A DNA stretch of 64,000 bases from the NCBI RefSeq assembly GCF_032452875.1, contig NC_083896.1:5022001-5086000 (forward strand), written 5' to 3'. The notes beneath the pieces are model-generated. The model did no database searches and was not told the origin of the DNA. It saw only the letters and a program-made list of their open reading frames with translations. Shown piece after piece: positions 10,881 to 22,699 of this stretch (positions are counted from its first letter, which is position 1; every line of letters begins with the position of its first letter). Made by a program: the position numbers and the translations under genes. Source of the stretch: Bos javanicus. Lineage: Eukaryota > Chordata > Mammalia > Artiodactyla > Bovidae.

Positions 10881-13800
10881 ATTGTTTAAAATAAAATGGA
10901 ATAAAGTTATGTCAACACACAGCCACACCCATTTTATTATGTATTGTCTATGATTATAGTGGTTGTGGTTGCAGCAGTAACTATACGACATAGAAAGCCT
11001 CAAATATTTACCATCTGTCCCTTTACAGAAAATATTTCCCAACTCTTGATCTAAACATATGCATAGATAATGGGGATATAGCAGGAGAACTAAAATTTTT
11101 GAAACACTACTCACAAACCACAGTCTGTGTTCCCTGACAATGCACATGCAATTCGTCTCTCTCCCACTTCACGATCTGTTCCCTACATTCTTCCCTATCT
11201 CGAAAAGGATAACCTTTTTCAATAGTGTACATCCTATGTTTCTGAGACCCTGACTATAAATCTTTCAAATTCCTTCTTTATTACTATGAAGAAGGAATAC
11301 AACTTACACATTCTGTAGCTTGTCATAATTTCTCAGAACTTTCAAGTTTCATATTCTGGGTCAAATACTACTATCACTCTTGCTATTTATTTTGCATTTT
11401 GAAAATGTTGCCCTTTCATAAAACTTATTGAAATGCATATTATTTTTCTGGAATTCTATTAAAATGTAATTTCAAACCAGAAACAGTGATCCATCTTTCT
11501 AGGATCATTAGGTCCTTTTATTTATTTTTTTCCTTTTATTTTTTTTTTAATTTTATTTTATTTAACTTTACAATATTGCATTGGTTAGGTCCTTTTAAAT
11601 GGGCATTCAATGTATTCAACCTTCCAGACCATAGTAATGTCAGCTAGGCCACTGGAAATGTAATATACATTACCAGTACTTTCCAAAGTTCTTAAAATCA
11701 ATCCAAAGAAAATATTTTACTCAGCTAGCAATGAGTGTTTGTGACAAAAAGCAAAACCATACACTTTTTCTGCCTTCCAACACTCATACTTGGAGGAAGG
11801 ACACGGTTGAGACTTAATCTGTCTACCAAGGAAGCCTCGACTTTTCTCAAGGTCTCCTCACTTTCTCACCGTGACAGCTTCTAGAAGTGGTGGCTTTTTC
11901 AGCTTCATACAACCACACATCAAATACACAATGATGTTACCACCTAAACACAACTGATGTAACAATGTCACTGATGCCTGCTCCAATATAAAAAGTGGTT
12001 CATAGGTTGCTAGGTCACAAAGGAAAAAGCTGAATGAATTTGAGGAGGGGTCTTCATGGTTTCATGTACCTTACTTCTGTGCTTTGTCCTGCATTGTTAT
12101 ATTCTTGACTATGACTATAGAATTAAATTTAGGCAATTGATAAATACAAATTTGTCACTACATGTAACATTGGTCACTACGGGTAAATATGGAGGCATAT
12201 TAAGCTGATGTGAATGATTTTACAGGTCTCTGTCTTAGAGTGTCTGTGGTTAAGCAGCCCACATGATAACTTAAATGCCTTAAAAGCCCCCAAGCTCACA
12301 CTTTTAGCAAAACCAAAACAAAATAAAATAACCTGCTTGCCTGCTTTCCATAACTCACTCTTCCATTACTTAGTATGTCCTGCAGCAAAGATCTGGGAGC
12401 TCTTTCAAGTAAGTGGAATCAAAACCAAAACAAATCAAGACAAAACTTAAAGAACAAAACCCTGAGAAAGCAATCTTAAAAGACCAAGTTGCTTGCAGAG
12501 CAAAATTATTTAATATTCAAGCCTCTCTGATCAACATGGTAACATCTAAAAGGTTTGTAAATATAAAAACAAATTGTATTAAGGACCAGAGGGACAGAGC
12601 ATATCAAATTTCAAATGCCTCTCTGAATATTAGAGCAAGATATTACTTTACCATTAAGAAACCAACTTATATAGTTTTGATGTGTTAGACTTCTATTAAC
12701 CAGAAAATAATCTACTTTCATTAATTATTGGCCTAATAGATTACTTTCCATCCCCAAATTTAAGAAAATAGAAGATAATTTTTATATTTATTGAATTCCA
12801 AGGATTTAAACTTTTCTCTCTTCTAGTTAAATATTGATTAATACCAACAGCTCATTGAGGAATGGGAAAAAAATCCAAATTATAAAAGTAATCATTTGGA
12901 TGTGTAAAGCAACAATATTTACTATACATCAACATCAAGAAATAGTTTATTTGTCTGTTCAGGAAAATGAGATACAATTTGAAATGTGGATGTAAGAACA
13001 TGGGAAATTGGCTCAAATTTTTTTTTTTTTCAGTTTGTATCATTTTATTTACCTAGTTTGCTACATACCTATTTATACTCCAATTCTCTTCTTTTCCTGG
13101 CCAAAATTTTCTCACTTTCACTATCTAAAAAATAGCTTGGTATAGGAAAGAAGATTCTTTTTATGCAGGCTTTACAAAGGTTTTCTTTTCATTTAAATAC
13201 AGCTTGACTTTCCTCCTCCTACCAAAAAATAAATAAAATAAAATGGATAATAATCTAATGGTCTCCACATGGGGTGAGAAATTTCTCCTTTTTATCAAAT
13301 TAATCTATCTTTAATACACATGAGCCTTTCGTATGCCATTCTTTCCATTGACATGCCCTTTGTTCATGGTCTCTTGCAACAGGGAATAATTCAGCTAATG
13401 CTGATACCAATAAAACAGTAGGAATCTCAAAGCTTATAAACTGTATAGCTCCTCTACTAGCAATATTCTGCATGTTTGGTATTTCTTGAGATATTCTGTT
13501 CATCTGGCCCACCTCCCTTCACTAAGTGATTTCCATTATGGTCAATATTAAATATTCATTAGCTATATTACATGCTAAACATCATTCTAAGTGCTGGTAT
13601 TACCATGAGTTATAAGAAACTACAATTAATTTATTACTGTTCTAGATGTTACTATTCTAGATGCTGTGACTTCAATAAAATTCTCAGATGATTAACAATT
13701 CAGTTGGGGGTTCAGCTCCTATATATTATAATAAAATAAATGATAGAAAATATTACATAGATTATCCTATGTGATTATCCTAGAATGTAGATGAGAAATT

Positions 13801-14046
13801 TCAGAGGAAAAGTTCATGGCTATCAGCAAGAGAAATCAGGAAATACAATGTGGAGTTTAAAAAAAAAAAAAACATGTAAAGTAGGAAAGAAAGTTTTCCT
13901 AAGAAGGGAAAAAAAGAAATGAACAAAATTGTGCAGGTGAGAATATATGGTGTGACTACTGATACAGATAATTTACATAAGAAACAGATCAAAAAAATGA
14001 GACTAAGGCAATGAATGCCAAAGTAAGCTGCCTAGATTTATAGATG
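10881..14046. other. Largely repeat-poor unique DNA
   Basis: Apart from the 64-bp L1 insertion at 11521-11584 and a weak antisense L2-like piece near 13535-13640, I recognise no repeat or gene in about 3.1 kb. Open frames at 10797-11147 (-), 12214-12688 (+) and 13300-13512 (-) have no recognised family, and their A-rich or mixed composition suggests chance. Confidence 0.5.
11521..11584 (-). mobile_element. Ultra-short L1 insertion with 13-bp TSD
   Basis: Sixty-four bases of T-rich sequence end in 'taactttacaatattgcattgg', the reverse complement of the extreme 3' end of young ruminant L1 (compare 7071-7090). Perfect copies of 'ttaggtcctttta' at 11508-11520 and 11585-11597 flank it. It is therefore a complete target-primed insertion with only about 25 nt of L1 plus its poly-A. 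Confidence 0.9.
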
Positions 14047-14389
14047 TCAAAGCCAAAGAGGGAGAAGCTCTATAGTGTCAGCAAAAACAAGACCAGGAGC
14101 TGACTGTGGCTCAGATCATAAACCCCTTATTGCAAAATTCAAACTGAAATTGAAGAAAGTGGATAAAACCACTAGACCATTCAGGTATGACCTAAATCAA
14201 ATCCCTTATGACTATACAGTGGAAGTGAGAAATAGATTTAAAGGACTAGACCTGAAAGAGTGCCTGCTGAACTATGGATGGAAGTTCATGACATTGTATA
14301 AGAGACAGGAATCAAGACCATCCCCAAGAAAAAGAAATACAAAAAAGCAAAATGGCTGTCTGAGGAGGCCTTACAAATAGCTGTAAATG

Positions 14390-14475
14390 GGGAACACGTG
14401 TATACCTGTGGCGGATTCATGTTGATGTATGGCAAAACTAATACAATATTATAAAGTTAAAAAATAAAATAAATT
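14390..14475 (+). mobile_element. L1 3' tail nested in BovB
   Basis: The run 'gtggcggattcatgttgatg ... tacaatattataaagttaaaa' is the last ~70 bp of young ruminant L1 plus an A-rich tail. It lies inside BovB coding sequence. Compared with the intact copy at 58620-58660, roughly 20 bp of BovB is missing at the insertion point and no TSD is visible. Confidence 0.8.
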
Positions 14476-14514
14476 TTTTAAAAAAGCAAAGGAGAAAAGG
14501 AAAGATATACCCAT

Positions 14515-15594
14515 TTGAATGCAGAGTTCCAAAGAATAGCTAGGAGAGATATAAATGCCTTCCTCAGTGATCAATGCAAGGAAATAGAGGAAAACAATAA
14601 AATAGGAAAGAAGAGAGATCTCTTCAAGAAAACTAGAGATACCAAGGGAACATTTCATGCAAAGATGGGCCCAATAAAGGACAGAAATGGTATGGACCTA
14701 ACAGAAGCAGAAGATATTAAAAAGAGGTGGCAAGAATACACAGAAGAACTGTACAAAAAAGATCTTCATGACCAAGATAATCACGATGGTGTGATCGTTC
14801 ACCTAGAGCCAGACATCCTGGAATGTGAAGTCAAGTGGGCCTTAGAAAGCATCACTATGAACAAAGCTAGTGGAGGTGATGGAATTCCAGTGGAGCTATT
14901 TCAAATCCTGAAAGACGATGCTGTGAAAGTGCTGCACTCAATATGCCAGCAAATTTGGAAAACTTGGCAGTAGTAACAGGACAGGAAAAGGTCAGTTTTT
15001 GTTTCAATCCCAAAGAAAGGCAATGCCAAAGAATGTTCAAACTACTGCACAATTGCACTCATCTCACACACTAGTAAAGTAATGCTCAAAATTCTCCGAG
15101 CCAGGCTTCAGCAATACATGAACCATGAAATTCCAGATGTTTAAGCTGGCTTTAGAAAAGGCAGAGGAACCAGAGATCAAATTGCCAACATCTGCTGGAT
15201 CATGGAAATAGCAAGAGAGTTCAAGAAAAACATCTACTTCTGCTTTATTGACTACGCCAAAGCCTTTGACTGTGTGGATCACAATAAACTGTGGAAAATT
15301 CTGAAAGTGATGGGAATACCAGACTACCTGACCTGCCTCTTGAGAAACCTGTATGCAGGTCAGGAAGCAACAGTTAGAACTGAACATGGAGCAACAGACT
15401 GGTTCCAAATAGGAAAAGAAGTACATCAAGGCTGTATATTGTCACCCTGCTTACTTAACTTCTATGCAGAGTACATCATGAGAAACGCTGGGCTGAAAGA
15501 AGCACAAGCTGGAATCAAGATTGCCGGGAGAAATATCAATAACCTCAGATATGCAGATGACACCACTCTTATGGCAGAAAGTGAAGAAGAATAA
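14515..15594 (+). pseudogene. BovB ORF2-like reverse transcriptase remnant
   Basis: Two open segments carry RTE-clade RT sequence. Residues from 14515-14973 include SGGDGIPVELF. Residues from 15202-15594 include FIDYAKAFDCVDH (RT motif A), HQGCILSPCLLNFYAEY, and YADDTTLM with the catalytic YADD. They are separated by stops at 14971-14973 and 15142-15144, and the frame ends at 15592 where the 34-kb-downstream copies continue. In an intact element this enzyme reverse-transcribes BovB RNA at the nicked target in the nucleus. Confidence 0.9.
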
Positions 15595-16489
15595 AGAGCC
15601 TCTTGATGAAAGTGAAAGAGTAGAGTGAAGAAGTTGGCTTAAAGCTCAACATTCAGAAAATGAAGATCATGGCATTTGGTCCGATCACTTCATGGGAAAT
15701 AGATGGGGAAACAGTGGAAACAATGGCTGACTTTATTTTTCTGGGCTCCAAAATCACTGCAGATGGTGACAGCAGCCATGAAATTAAAAGGCGCTTACTC
15801 CTTGGAAGGAAAGTTATGACCACCTAGATAGCATATTCAAAAGCAGAGACTTTGCCAACAAAGGTCCATCTAGTCAAAGCTATGGTTTTTCCAGTCGTCA
15901 TGTATGGATGTGAGAGTTGGACTATAAAGAAAGCTGAGCGCCAAAGAATTGATGCTTTTGAACTGTGGTGTTAGACAAGACTCTTGAGTCCCTTGGACTG
16001 CAAGGAGATCCACCCAGTCCATTCTGAAGGAGATCAGTCCTGGGTGTTCACTGAAAGGACTGATGTTGAAGCTGAAACTCCAATAAGTTGGCCAATTGAT
16101 GCGAAGAGCTGACTCATTTGAAAAGATCCTGATGCTGGGAAAGATTGAGGGCAGGAGAAGGAGACGACAGAGGATGAGATGGTTGGATGGCACCACCGAC
16201 TCTATGGACATGGGTTTAGGTGGACTCCAGGAGTTGGTGATGAACAAGGAGGCCTGGCATGCTGCGGTTCATGGGGTTACAAAGAGTCGGACACAACTGA
16301 GTGACTGAATCAAACTGAAGAACAAGGACTTCTGAAGTGTGGGTGACATGAAGAGAATTGCTTTATGAAGATTAATCTGGCATCAGAGTGCTATACAATT
16401 TGGGGGTAGAAAGATGTTTTAGGGAGATTTTTATGAAGATTCTGTTTGTCAAAGCATTGCTCATAGAGATTGTAAGCATTACATTATAA

Positions 16490-16722
16490 TATGTAAAACT
16501 AGATAGTCAATGGAAATTTGCTGTATGGCACAGGGAGTTCATATCTGGTGCTTGTAACAACTGGAGAGGTGGGATGGACTGGAAGGTGAGAAGGAGGCTC
16601 AAGATGAAAGGGATATATGTGTACCTGTGGCTGACTCATGTTGATACATGGCAGAAACTAACACAACATTGTAAAGAAACTCTCCTCCAACTAAAAATAG
16701 ATAAGCTAAAAAATTTTTTTTA
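16490..16722 (+). mobile_element. L1 3' end
   Basis: The stretch 'ctgtatggcacagggagttc', 'gtacctgtggctgactcatg' and 'aactaacacaacattgtaaag' with an A/T-rich end matches an artiodactyl L1 3' UTR. It is 5'-truncated and non-coding. Confidence 0.75.
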
Positions 16723-16894
16723 ATCAAGTGGGCAACACTTTTGTTATGACTTGTTGCCTCACACTTTCCCTTCCTAGCTGGCCATATCTCACCTTTCTCT
16801 ATGAGCTACCCTTTGATAAACAGAATCAGTTAGTAAATCTTTTTTCTTTGGTAATGCTTTCATTATTAACTTATTTTATACTAACTGAATATAC

Positions 16895-17895
16895 TCTAAA
16901 TGTTAGGCACTACAGCATGTAGTGGGACTACAATAATGAACAAAACAGACAAAGTGACTACCCTCATGGCACTTCTAGTGTAAAAGAGACAATATGTGTT
17001 TGAGAAATTATTGCACAAACCAGTATTTAATATGACCATTATACATAATAATAGGCAAAAGTACCGGGGACTATAAAAGTTTATATGGTAGGTGGAATTA
17101 ACCTAAACTGGTAAGAGATTCTGAGAAATATTCCCTGGAAAATTAAAATCTGATATATTCCCTGGCAAATCTTTCATGTGAGACATTGAAGGATGAGTAG
17201 AAGTTAGCTTTGCTAGGAAAAATATGTGTATGGGGGTGGGAGCAGACAGGAAGAGAAAAGGGTGAAGGGAATACCTCATAGGCAGGTAATAGGATGTGCA
17301 AGGACTATAAAAACAAAAGAACACATTTCAGAAACAGAGAAGGTTGGTGTGGATGGAGCCAAGTGAAGAAGAGAGATGAGTGAGGGTGGAGAAACAGGCA
17401 GGAACAATAGTATCTAAGTCTTATAGAGTTTATGCTTATCCATAGAGCAATGGAAAGCTACTAAAGGCTTTAATGAGGAGTTTAGCACCCTGGTGAAAGT
17501 GTGAGTACTGGAATGGGGAAAGACAAGATAAGAAACAGGAAAACTAATTTGGAGGTTATTTGCCCAAGCCCAGGAAGCTGATCATGGTGGTTTGGAGTAG
17601 CAATAAGAGTGGCTGAGAGAAGTAAACACAATCAAGACATTTTGCACGTTTGGGAATAGACTTGACAAGATTTTAATTGGATATAAGGGAGCTAAGGAAA
17701 GGGAATGTCAAGGATGACTCCCAGGTTTCTGAAAAGAACTCAGTGGATGAGAAAAGTCACTTAGTAAGACAGATAACTTTACAAGAGAAACTGGTTTGAT
17801 GGGGCTGATCATAGGTTCAGTTTCTGACTGTGAGGCACCAACATGGAATGTTCAAACAAGCCACTATAAATATGAATTCTTGAGATCAGTTTGAA
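16895..17895 (-). mobile_element. L2 LINE, antisense
   Basis: The reverse complement of the L2 3' region is recognisable by 'aacaaaacagacaaagtgactaccctcatgg' (diverged) near 16938, 'gcaatggaaagctactaaagg' near 17448, and 'caaggatgactcccaggtttct' at 17709. It is ancient and non-coding. Confidence 0.6.
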
Positions 17896-18155
17896 TTTAA
17901 TGTGTCATCCTCAAGTGAAGTATTTTGAGGTAAGGTGTCTAAGTAAAGATATTTAAAAACAGTTTTCATTAACTATAGCTTCCACATTTTGTGATCATTA
18001 AGTACAGTTTTTATGTTCACTTTAACCAAAGTTAATCTGGAAGCTTAAAAACTATGTACATTTTAGTCATTAAATTAAAGTTCTAATGAGAAGAAATTGC
18101 CTTTTCAAGACAAAATTAACTAATTTATCTAATAATAGTTTTAAATGAGCATTAT

Positions 18156-18206
18156 ACATTTAAATACAAGTAAGAATGAGTAAGAACATTTAAATACAAG
18201 TAAGAA
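18156..18206. repeat. 30-bp tandem duplication
   Basis: The 21-bp sequence acatttaaatacaagtaagaa occurs at 18156-18176 and again at 18186-18206, so a ~30-bp unit is duplicated in tandem directly before a BovB tail. Confidence 0.85.
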
Positions 18207-18209
18207 CAA

Positions 18210-18385
18210 GGAGAAGAGGAGAAGGGGTTGGCAGAGGATGAGCTGATTGGAGGGCATCACTGACTCAATGGACATGAATTTGAGCAAACTCCAGGAGACA
18301 GTGGATGACAGGGGAACCTGGCGTGCTGCAGTCTAGGGGGTCTCAAAGAGGTGGGCATGGCTTAGTGACGGAACAACAACCCTCC
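18210..18385 (+). mobile_element. BovB 3' end, 5'-truncated
   Basis: It matches the BovB terminus: 'gagaaggggttggcagaggatg', 'catcactgactcaatggac', 'caaagaggtgggcatggctt'. The left edge abuts the tandem duplication at 18156-18206. Confidence 0.8.
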
Positions 18386-18694
18386 AACCCTCCCAAACCA
18401 CTTTGTACTTTCCTTTTTTTTATTCTGCACAAGTAGAGGGTTTTTGGTTTTTTTTTTTTAACAAACTAGCTGTGAATTACAAAAGATATGCAGTTAAGAA
18501 GAACCTATTTAAAAGATAGTCCCTCCTCTCAAAAGATCAAATCTTCAAGAAGTAAATGAATTGTTGAAGTGGAAATTGTCTTAAAGATCATTGTATCCAG
18601 TTTTTCTCTAAAAATGAATGAGTCCTTTCTTGAATATCTGAATATATTATGCCAAACTTTGCTTGAATTCTTCTAATAAAAGAGAACCTATATT

Positions 18695-18960
18695 TCAAGG
18701 AAATAATTTTATATAATCATTCAATCATGCACTTATTTATTCATTTATGTATTTCTTCATTAGCTCTACATAGACTATAATAACAAAACACTTTGCTAAA
18801 TGCTAGACAGGGGAAAGTTGAATAAAAAGAAGAATTAGATATAGGTACTTGCTCCTCAAGCAGCTTAAAACCTGATAAATATTAAAGAAAAATTGCAATG
18901 ATATGAGGAAAAAATAAGAACAAAAGAAAGTGCATAAATAAAATATCATAGTAATTCAAG
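18695..18960 (-). mobile_element. L2 3' end, antisense
   Basis: 'attcaatcatgcacttatttattcatt', 'tgctaaatgctagacagggg' and 'gcttaaaacctgataaa' (each diverged) follow the order of a reverse-complement L2 3' end. It is old and non-coding. Confidence 0.5.
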
Positions 18961-19103
18961 AGATGAAAAGCCCACTTTTAGCTGGTAAATGACTTAAGAC
19001 TTCTGGTGGATATTGTTGTTTACCTACTCAGAATACAATGTTTTATTTCCATTATGAAGCAGCCATGAAATTGATAACCTACAAACTCTGGGCAAGCTGG
19101 AGA

Positions 19104-19155
19104 GGGGGGTGGGGAGAGGGAGAGATAAGGGTGAGGGGGAGAAGTGGGTCGGGGG
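19104..19155 (+). repeat. G-rich purine tract with G-quadruplex motif
   Basis: This is a dense run of G tracts. At 19129-19155 the pattern is G3-TGA-G5-AGAAGT-G3-TC-G5, which fits the G3+N1-7 quadruplex rule. Just upstream is G6-T-G4-AGA-G3. It stands out in an AT-rich region and is not part of a repeat I recognise. Confidence 0.6.
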
Positions 19156-19185
19156 TACCCGGCTAGCTTAACACAGAGACAGGGC

Positions 19186-19330
19186 TGGGACTTCCCTGAT
19201 GGCTCAGTGGCTAAGACTCTGCACCCCCAGTGCAGGAAGCATAGGTTCGACCCCTGGTGAGGGAGCTAGATCCCACATGCTGCAACTAAAGACCCAGTAC
19301 AGCCAGATAAATACACAAATATTTTCAAAT
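19186..19330 (+). mobile_element. CHR-type SINE
   Basis: The 'gggacttccctgatggctca' head, 'ggttcgacccctggtgaggg' (box B-like) and 'gacccagtacagccagataaat' tail match the CHR SINE type. The 3' end is A-rich with no clear TSD. Confidence 0.8.
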
Positions 19331-19689
19331 GAAAGCAAAAAATTTAGGGCCTGGCTAACCTAATCTAATCAGTGTTTCTTTGGTGAGAAGATGACCTAAG
19401 CTACTTCAGTGTGAAGCCAAGGGCTTTTACTGAATTGGGCACCGCTGGTGGGGGCTGAGGGGAGTGTCTCTTCCTCGCCTGCTCTGTGTGGTGTGGAATG
19501 CACATATGAGGCTTTCAACTGCGGCAACCTGTGTCATCACAAAGAAAACCAACCTGAGGAGAAAAACCACATGAAGAAATGGCTTTGGGGCCTGACAAAC
19601 TACTCTTGGAGCCTTCTCTTACCTTAATATTTCACTGATGTGAGCCTTTATTTCTTTCATTAATCACACCAATTGGAGTGGTTCTCTGT

Positions 19690-20240
19690 TCTAACTGCTA
19701 AAAAATTCACAAAGGAGTGTCTGAGCTAGAATTTGAAAAATGGTCAAGGCTGAAGCCTAAAGGGATGAAAGGAGACAATCCAGGTAGAAAGAATAAATGC
19801 TTAGGAAAGTAACGAATTTCTGTGGCTAAATGTAAGTTGCATTTGACTATAATAAAGACTGAATACAGCATGAAAGTGAGGGTCCTGGTAAAGGTTCCAG
19901 AGGAAACGAGTGCCTGGATATCATTCTATGGCATGACAGTTTCCAATTATTAACAACCATGAAACCGTATTAGAAAAATCTCACCCCCCACTTTTATATT
20001 GATTTACTTACTTATAAAATATAATTTTTTTTTACTATAATAATACAAATAAAGCTTTAGTATTGTTCTTCCCATATCATAGTGCTTGTGCTTTCACTTA
20101 AATATGCTCTTGCTTCTTTGGAATGTACTGTAAGACAATGGCAAGCCAACACAAATTTTGAAACAGAAGCATAATGTGATAACTATATCATAGAAAGATT
20201 TATCTGAGGGCAACATCTAAAGTTAATCTAAATAGATATC
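19690..20240 (-). mobile_element. Probable L2, antisense, diverged
   Basis: Segments such as 'aggagtgtctgagctagaat', 'gaataaatgcttagg' and 'cataatgtgataactat' fall in the order of a reverse-complement L2 3' half. Divergence is high, and the borders and continuity are uncertain. Confidence 0.4.
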
Positions 20241-20361
20241 CTGGAAATAGGGCAATTTGTTACAGGTTTTGTGTAATAAACCAATAATCCAAGAATAATT
20301 GGAATCCTTAATCTGTGTAGAGGCAATGGTAAAGAAAAGAAGGGCGTGACTCTCATAGCTA

Positions 20362-20585
20362 TTGTGCGTGCATCTGTGCCAAGTCGCTTCACATGTGTTT
20401 GACTCTCTGCGACCCTATGCACTGTAGCCCACCAGGCTCCTCTGTCCACGGAAATTTTCGAGCAAGAAACCTGGAGTGATTTGCCATCACCTCCTCCAGG
20501 GGGTCTTCCCAACCCAGGGACTGAACCCATGTCTCCTATGGCTCCTGCACTGCAAGCTGATTCTTTACCACTGACCCACCAGAGA
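20362..20585 (-). mobile_element. Bov-tA SINE, antisense
   Basis: Full-length reverse complement: 'gtgccaagtcgcttcac' and 'gtttgactctctgcgaccc' (body), then 'cccagggactgaacccatg' and 'ccactgacccaccagagaagc' (tRNA-Glu head). No firm TSD. Confidence 0.9.
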
Positions 20586-21794
20586 AGCAGATAGAACTGG
20601 TTAAAAGTATGTGTTAAATATCAACCCCAGGCCAGTCACTTGACAAGATCTCAATACATTATACTAGTTTCTTTTTTATTTCTCTAGAATTGACCCGTAC
20701 ATAACTTCACAAGGGAGATAAAACTGGACTCAACATTAATCAGGTCAATTTTGTGGCTGAAACCACTAATGCTTTGAAGATTGGGAGTAAGAACCAAAAA
20801 AAGAAAAAGAAAATGCATTTATGATCTAGCTTAGGTTGGACATTGGAAAATTGGAAAAGCTATGAACAGAAAATAAGGAAATCAGGATTATCAAAAGAGC
20901 CTAGTTGAAAGTTAACCAAGTGGGTCAAGACTGAGATGAAGGCATTGGAGAATGCAATATTTTGTGAATGGAAGATGCGATCTTTTGTGAATGGAAGACG
21001 CAATCTTTTCTGAATAAGCAATGCTGTCAAGTGATTAGAGACATCAATCTGCCTGAATCACATAAATGTGACATTCAGTGCAGTATGAGCAGCAGCATTT
21101 GGAGAGTGATTCTGACTGACCCTGACAAAGTCACACTTTGTTGATATGCAATGTTTCCCTGCCTTCACTAGCAAATGCTATACCCATAAAAATTGTATTG
21201 AGCACAAAACTGAAAGTGTTTTGAGTACATTACTAAATGTAAACTGAAATTCAAATACCAAGTATAAATGCTAGAAAGAAAATAAACGAGCATAATAATA
21301 AATTCAGTGACACACTGTTAAGTACTTATTTCCTACTTAGAAAGATACTCCGCTAGGCACTTAAAGAAATGCACGTGATCTAGTCTCAGCAAATATTCTA
21401 ACGTTTGTCATTAAAGATTATGAAAATTTCATTTACAGAGCATTCAATACTTTGCTTTCTTTTTTACTGTTCTTTATATTTACATGTCATTATGCTTTAA
21501 GAAATGCTTTTTTTCTTAAAGTATTCTGGGTAATATGCACTGGTGTGAAACACTCATTTTTCATGATTTGTCAATGAGTTTATGGCTCATTTCCTTTCCT
21601 CATGCATTTATCTATTCTACACATCTAAACAAATATTAGATTTTATTTTAAAAATCACAATATACATATTTTAAATGTATAAACACATGAATTTACAATT
21701 TTGTGATATACTGCAAAAATGTTCAGCATTGAATAACCAGTAAAACTCAATAAATAGGTATTTTAATGTATTTTTAATTTTTATTTATTTAGGC
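20586..21794. other. Unique AT-rich DNA with a 23-bp tandem repeat
   Basis: There is no gene. The only structure seen is the minisatellite-like repeat at 20954-21022. A weak MIR- or L2-like stretch may lie near 21300-21420. Confidence 0.5.
20954..21022. repeat. 23-bp tandem repeat, three units
   Basis: Three consecutive 23-bp units start at 20954, 20977 and 21000. Units 1 and 2 differ at three positions. Unit 3 is more diverged. The core is 'ttttgtgaatggaaga'. It is not part of a recognised element. Confidence 0.85.
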
Positions 21795-21890
21795 CATGAG
21801 CACATGATCTTAGTTCCCTGACCAGGTATCAAACAGTGTCCCCTGAGTGGAAGTGCAGAGTCTTAACCACTGGACCATGAAGGAAGTCCC
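21795..21890 (-). mobile_element. CHR-type SINE, antisense
   Basis: It reads as reverse complement: 'ggccatgagcacatgatctta', 'ccctgaccaggtatcaaac', 'cttaaccactggaccatgaag', 'gaagtccc'. It is short and has a T-rich left end. Confidence 0.75.
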
Positions 21891-22017
21891 TATTTTCTAA
21901 AAAATACTATCAAACAGTTGAATTGATTGGAAAATAGAAGATTATCTCACTAGAATCATTCGGAGCTTTATCTTTTAATGTGTAGCTTCCAGACAGAAAA
22001 AGAGTGGAATTTTTTAA

Positions 22018-22130
22018 TTTTCCTGATGGCTCAGACAGTAAGGAATCTGCTTGCAGTGTGGGAGAGGCTAGTTTTATTCCTGGGTCAGGAAGATCCCCTG
22101 GAGAAGGGAGTGGCTACCCACTCCAGTATT
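22018..22130 (+). mobile_element. Bov-tA SINE, 5' half only
   Basis: The head 'cctgatggctcagacagtaagg' and body up to 'cccactccagtatt' are present, but the BovB-derived 3' end is missing, unlike most copies here, which lack the 5' side. A post-insertion deletion is the simplest reading. Confidence 0.8.
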
Positions 22131-22399
22131 ACAAGCTGAGGGCCCAAACCAGTAAACCTATTCGTGTAGAAATTTCCCTATCACCCTCTTTCAAATCCTC
22201 CAAAGACAGATCCATTCCCAAGCAACTATGAGTAATTACTCTTCAAATATTTTCAGCAGTTGTAAAACATTCCTTTTGAAAAATTAATGCTTACTGAAAT
22301 CTTAATATTTATGTCTATAGATATTGTTGGAAGCATTTTTCTGTAAATGTATTTCTGCACTTAATAACATAAAACATCACCTACTACTTTTCAGCATGG

Positions 22400-22530
22400 T
22401 TTCCTGAGAAAAGCAGTTGGCTGGAAAACCTGGGTTCTAGTCCAAGCTCTGGTCACTATTAGTTGTAAGATTTCAAACAAAATTCTAACCTACTTAAAAG
22501 TCAACATCTTTATTTGCTTCTAAGTCTCTC
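22400..22530 (+). mobile_element. MIR SINE fragment
   Basis: 'ctggaaaacctgggttctagtc' followed by 'ctggtcactattagttgtaag' resembles the MIR core. It is ancient and diverged. Confidence 0.5.
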
Positions 22531-22621
22531 AGAACTTAGATTTTATACCACTGCATCACTTAGTGCTGTTTGTAAAACTCTACATATATTATTAAATATT
22601 GTCATTAAAAATGTTAAATTA

Positions 22622-22699
22622 CAGTTGATCCTTGAGCAATGCTGGCACATTGACCCTCTGCACAGTCAAAAATCTTATTATAACTCATACTAGGTCTTG
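22622..22699 (+). mobile_element. Tigger2-type DNA transposon end
   Basis: 'cagttgatccttgagcaatg' matches the terminal inverted repeat of Tigger2-type elements and is preceded by TA at 22620-22621. 'gtcaaaaatcttattataact' continues the internal sequence. Only the first ~80 bp remains before a Bov-tA. Confidence 0.6.

Larger units (their letters stand above)
14047..16312 (+). mobile_element. BovB LINE, 5'-truncated, decayed
   Basis: It starts inside the coding region just after the endonuclease part ('agccaaagagggagaagct') and runs to the 'gagtcggacacaactgagtgactga' terminus. It covers the RT and C-terminal regions. An 80-90 bp L1 tail interrupts it near 14390. Stops (for example TAG at 14971 and TAA at 15142) and frameshifts make it non-functional. 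The 3' terminus matches other copies in this window; no clear TSD was found. Confidence 0.95.

Noticed and set aside
16096..16308. Arg-rich 70-codon frame as a small basic protein
   Set aside because: It is the Arg-rich C-terminal part of the BovB ORF ([12 protein letters not shown]), present in every BovB copy here.
18156..18206. The 21-bp repeated sequence as the target duplication of the BovB at 18210
   Set aside because: Both copies lie on the same (left) side of the element; none follows its 3' end.
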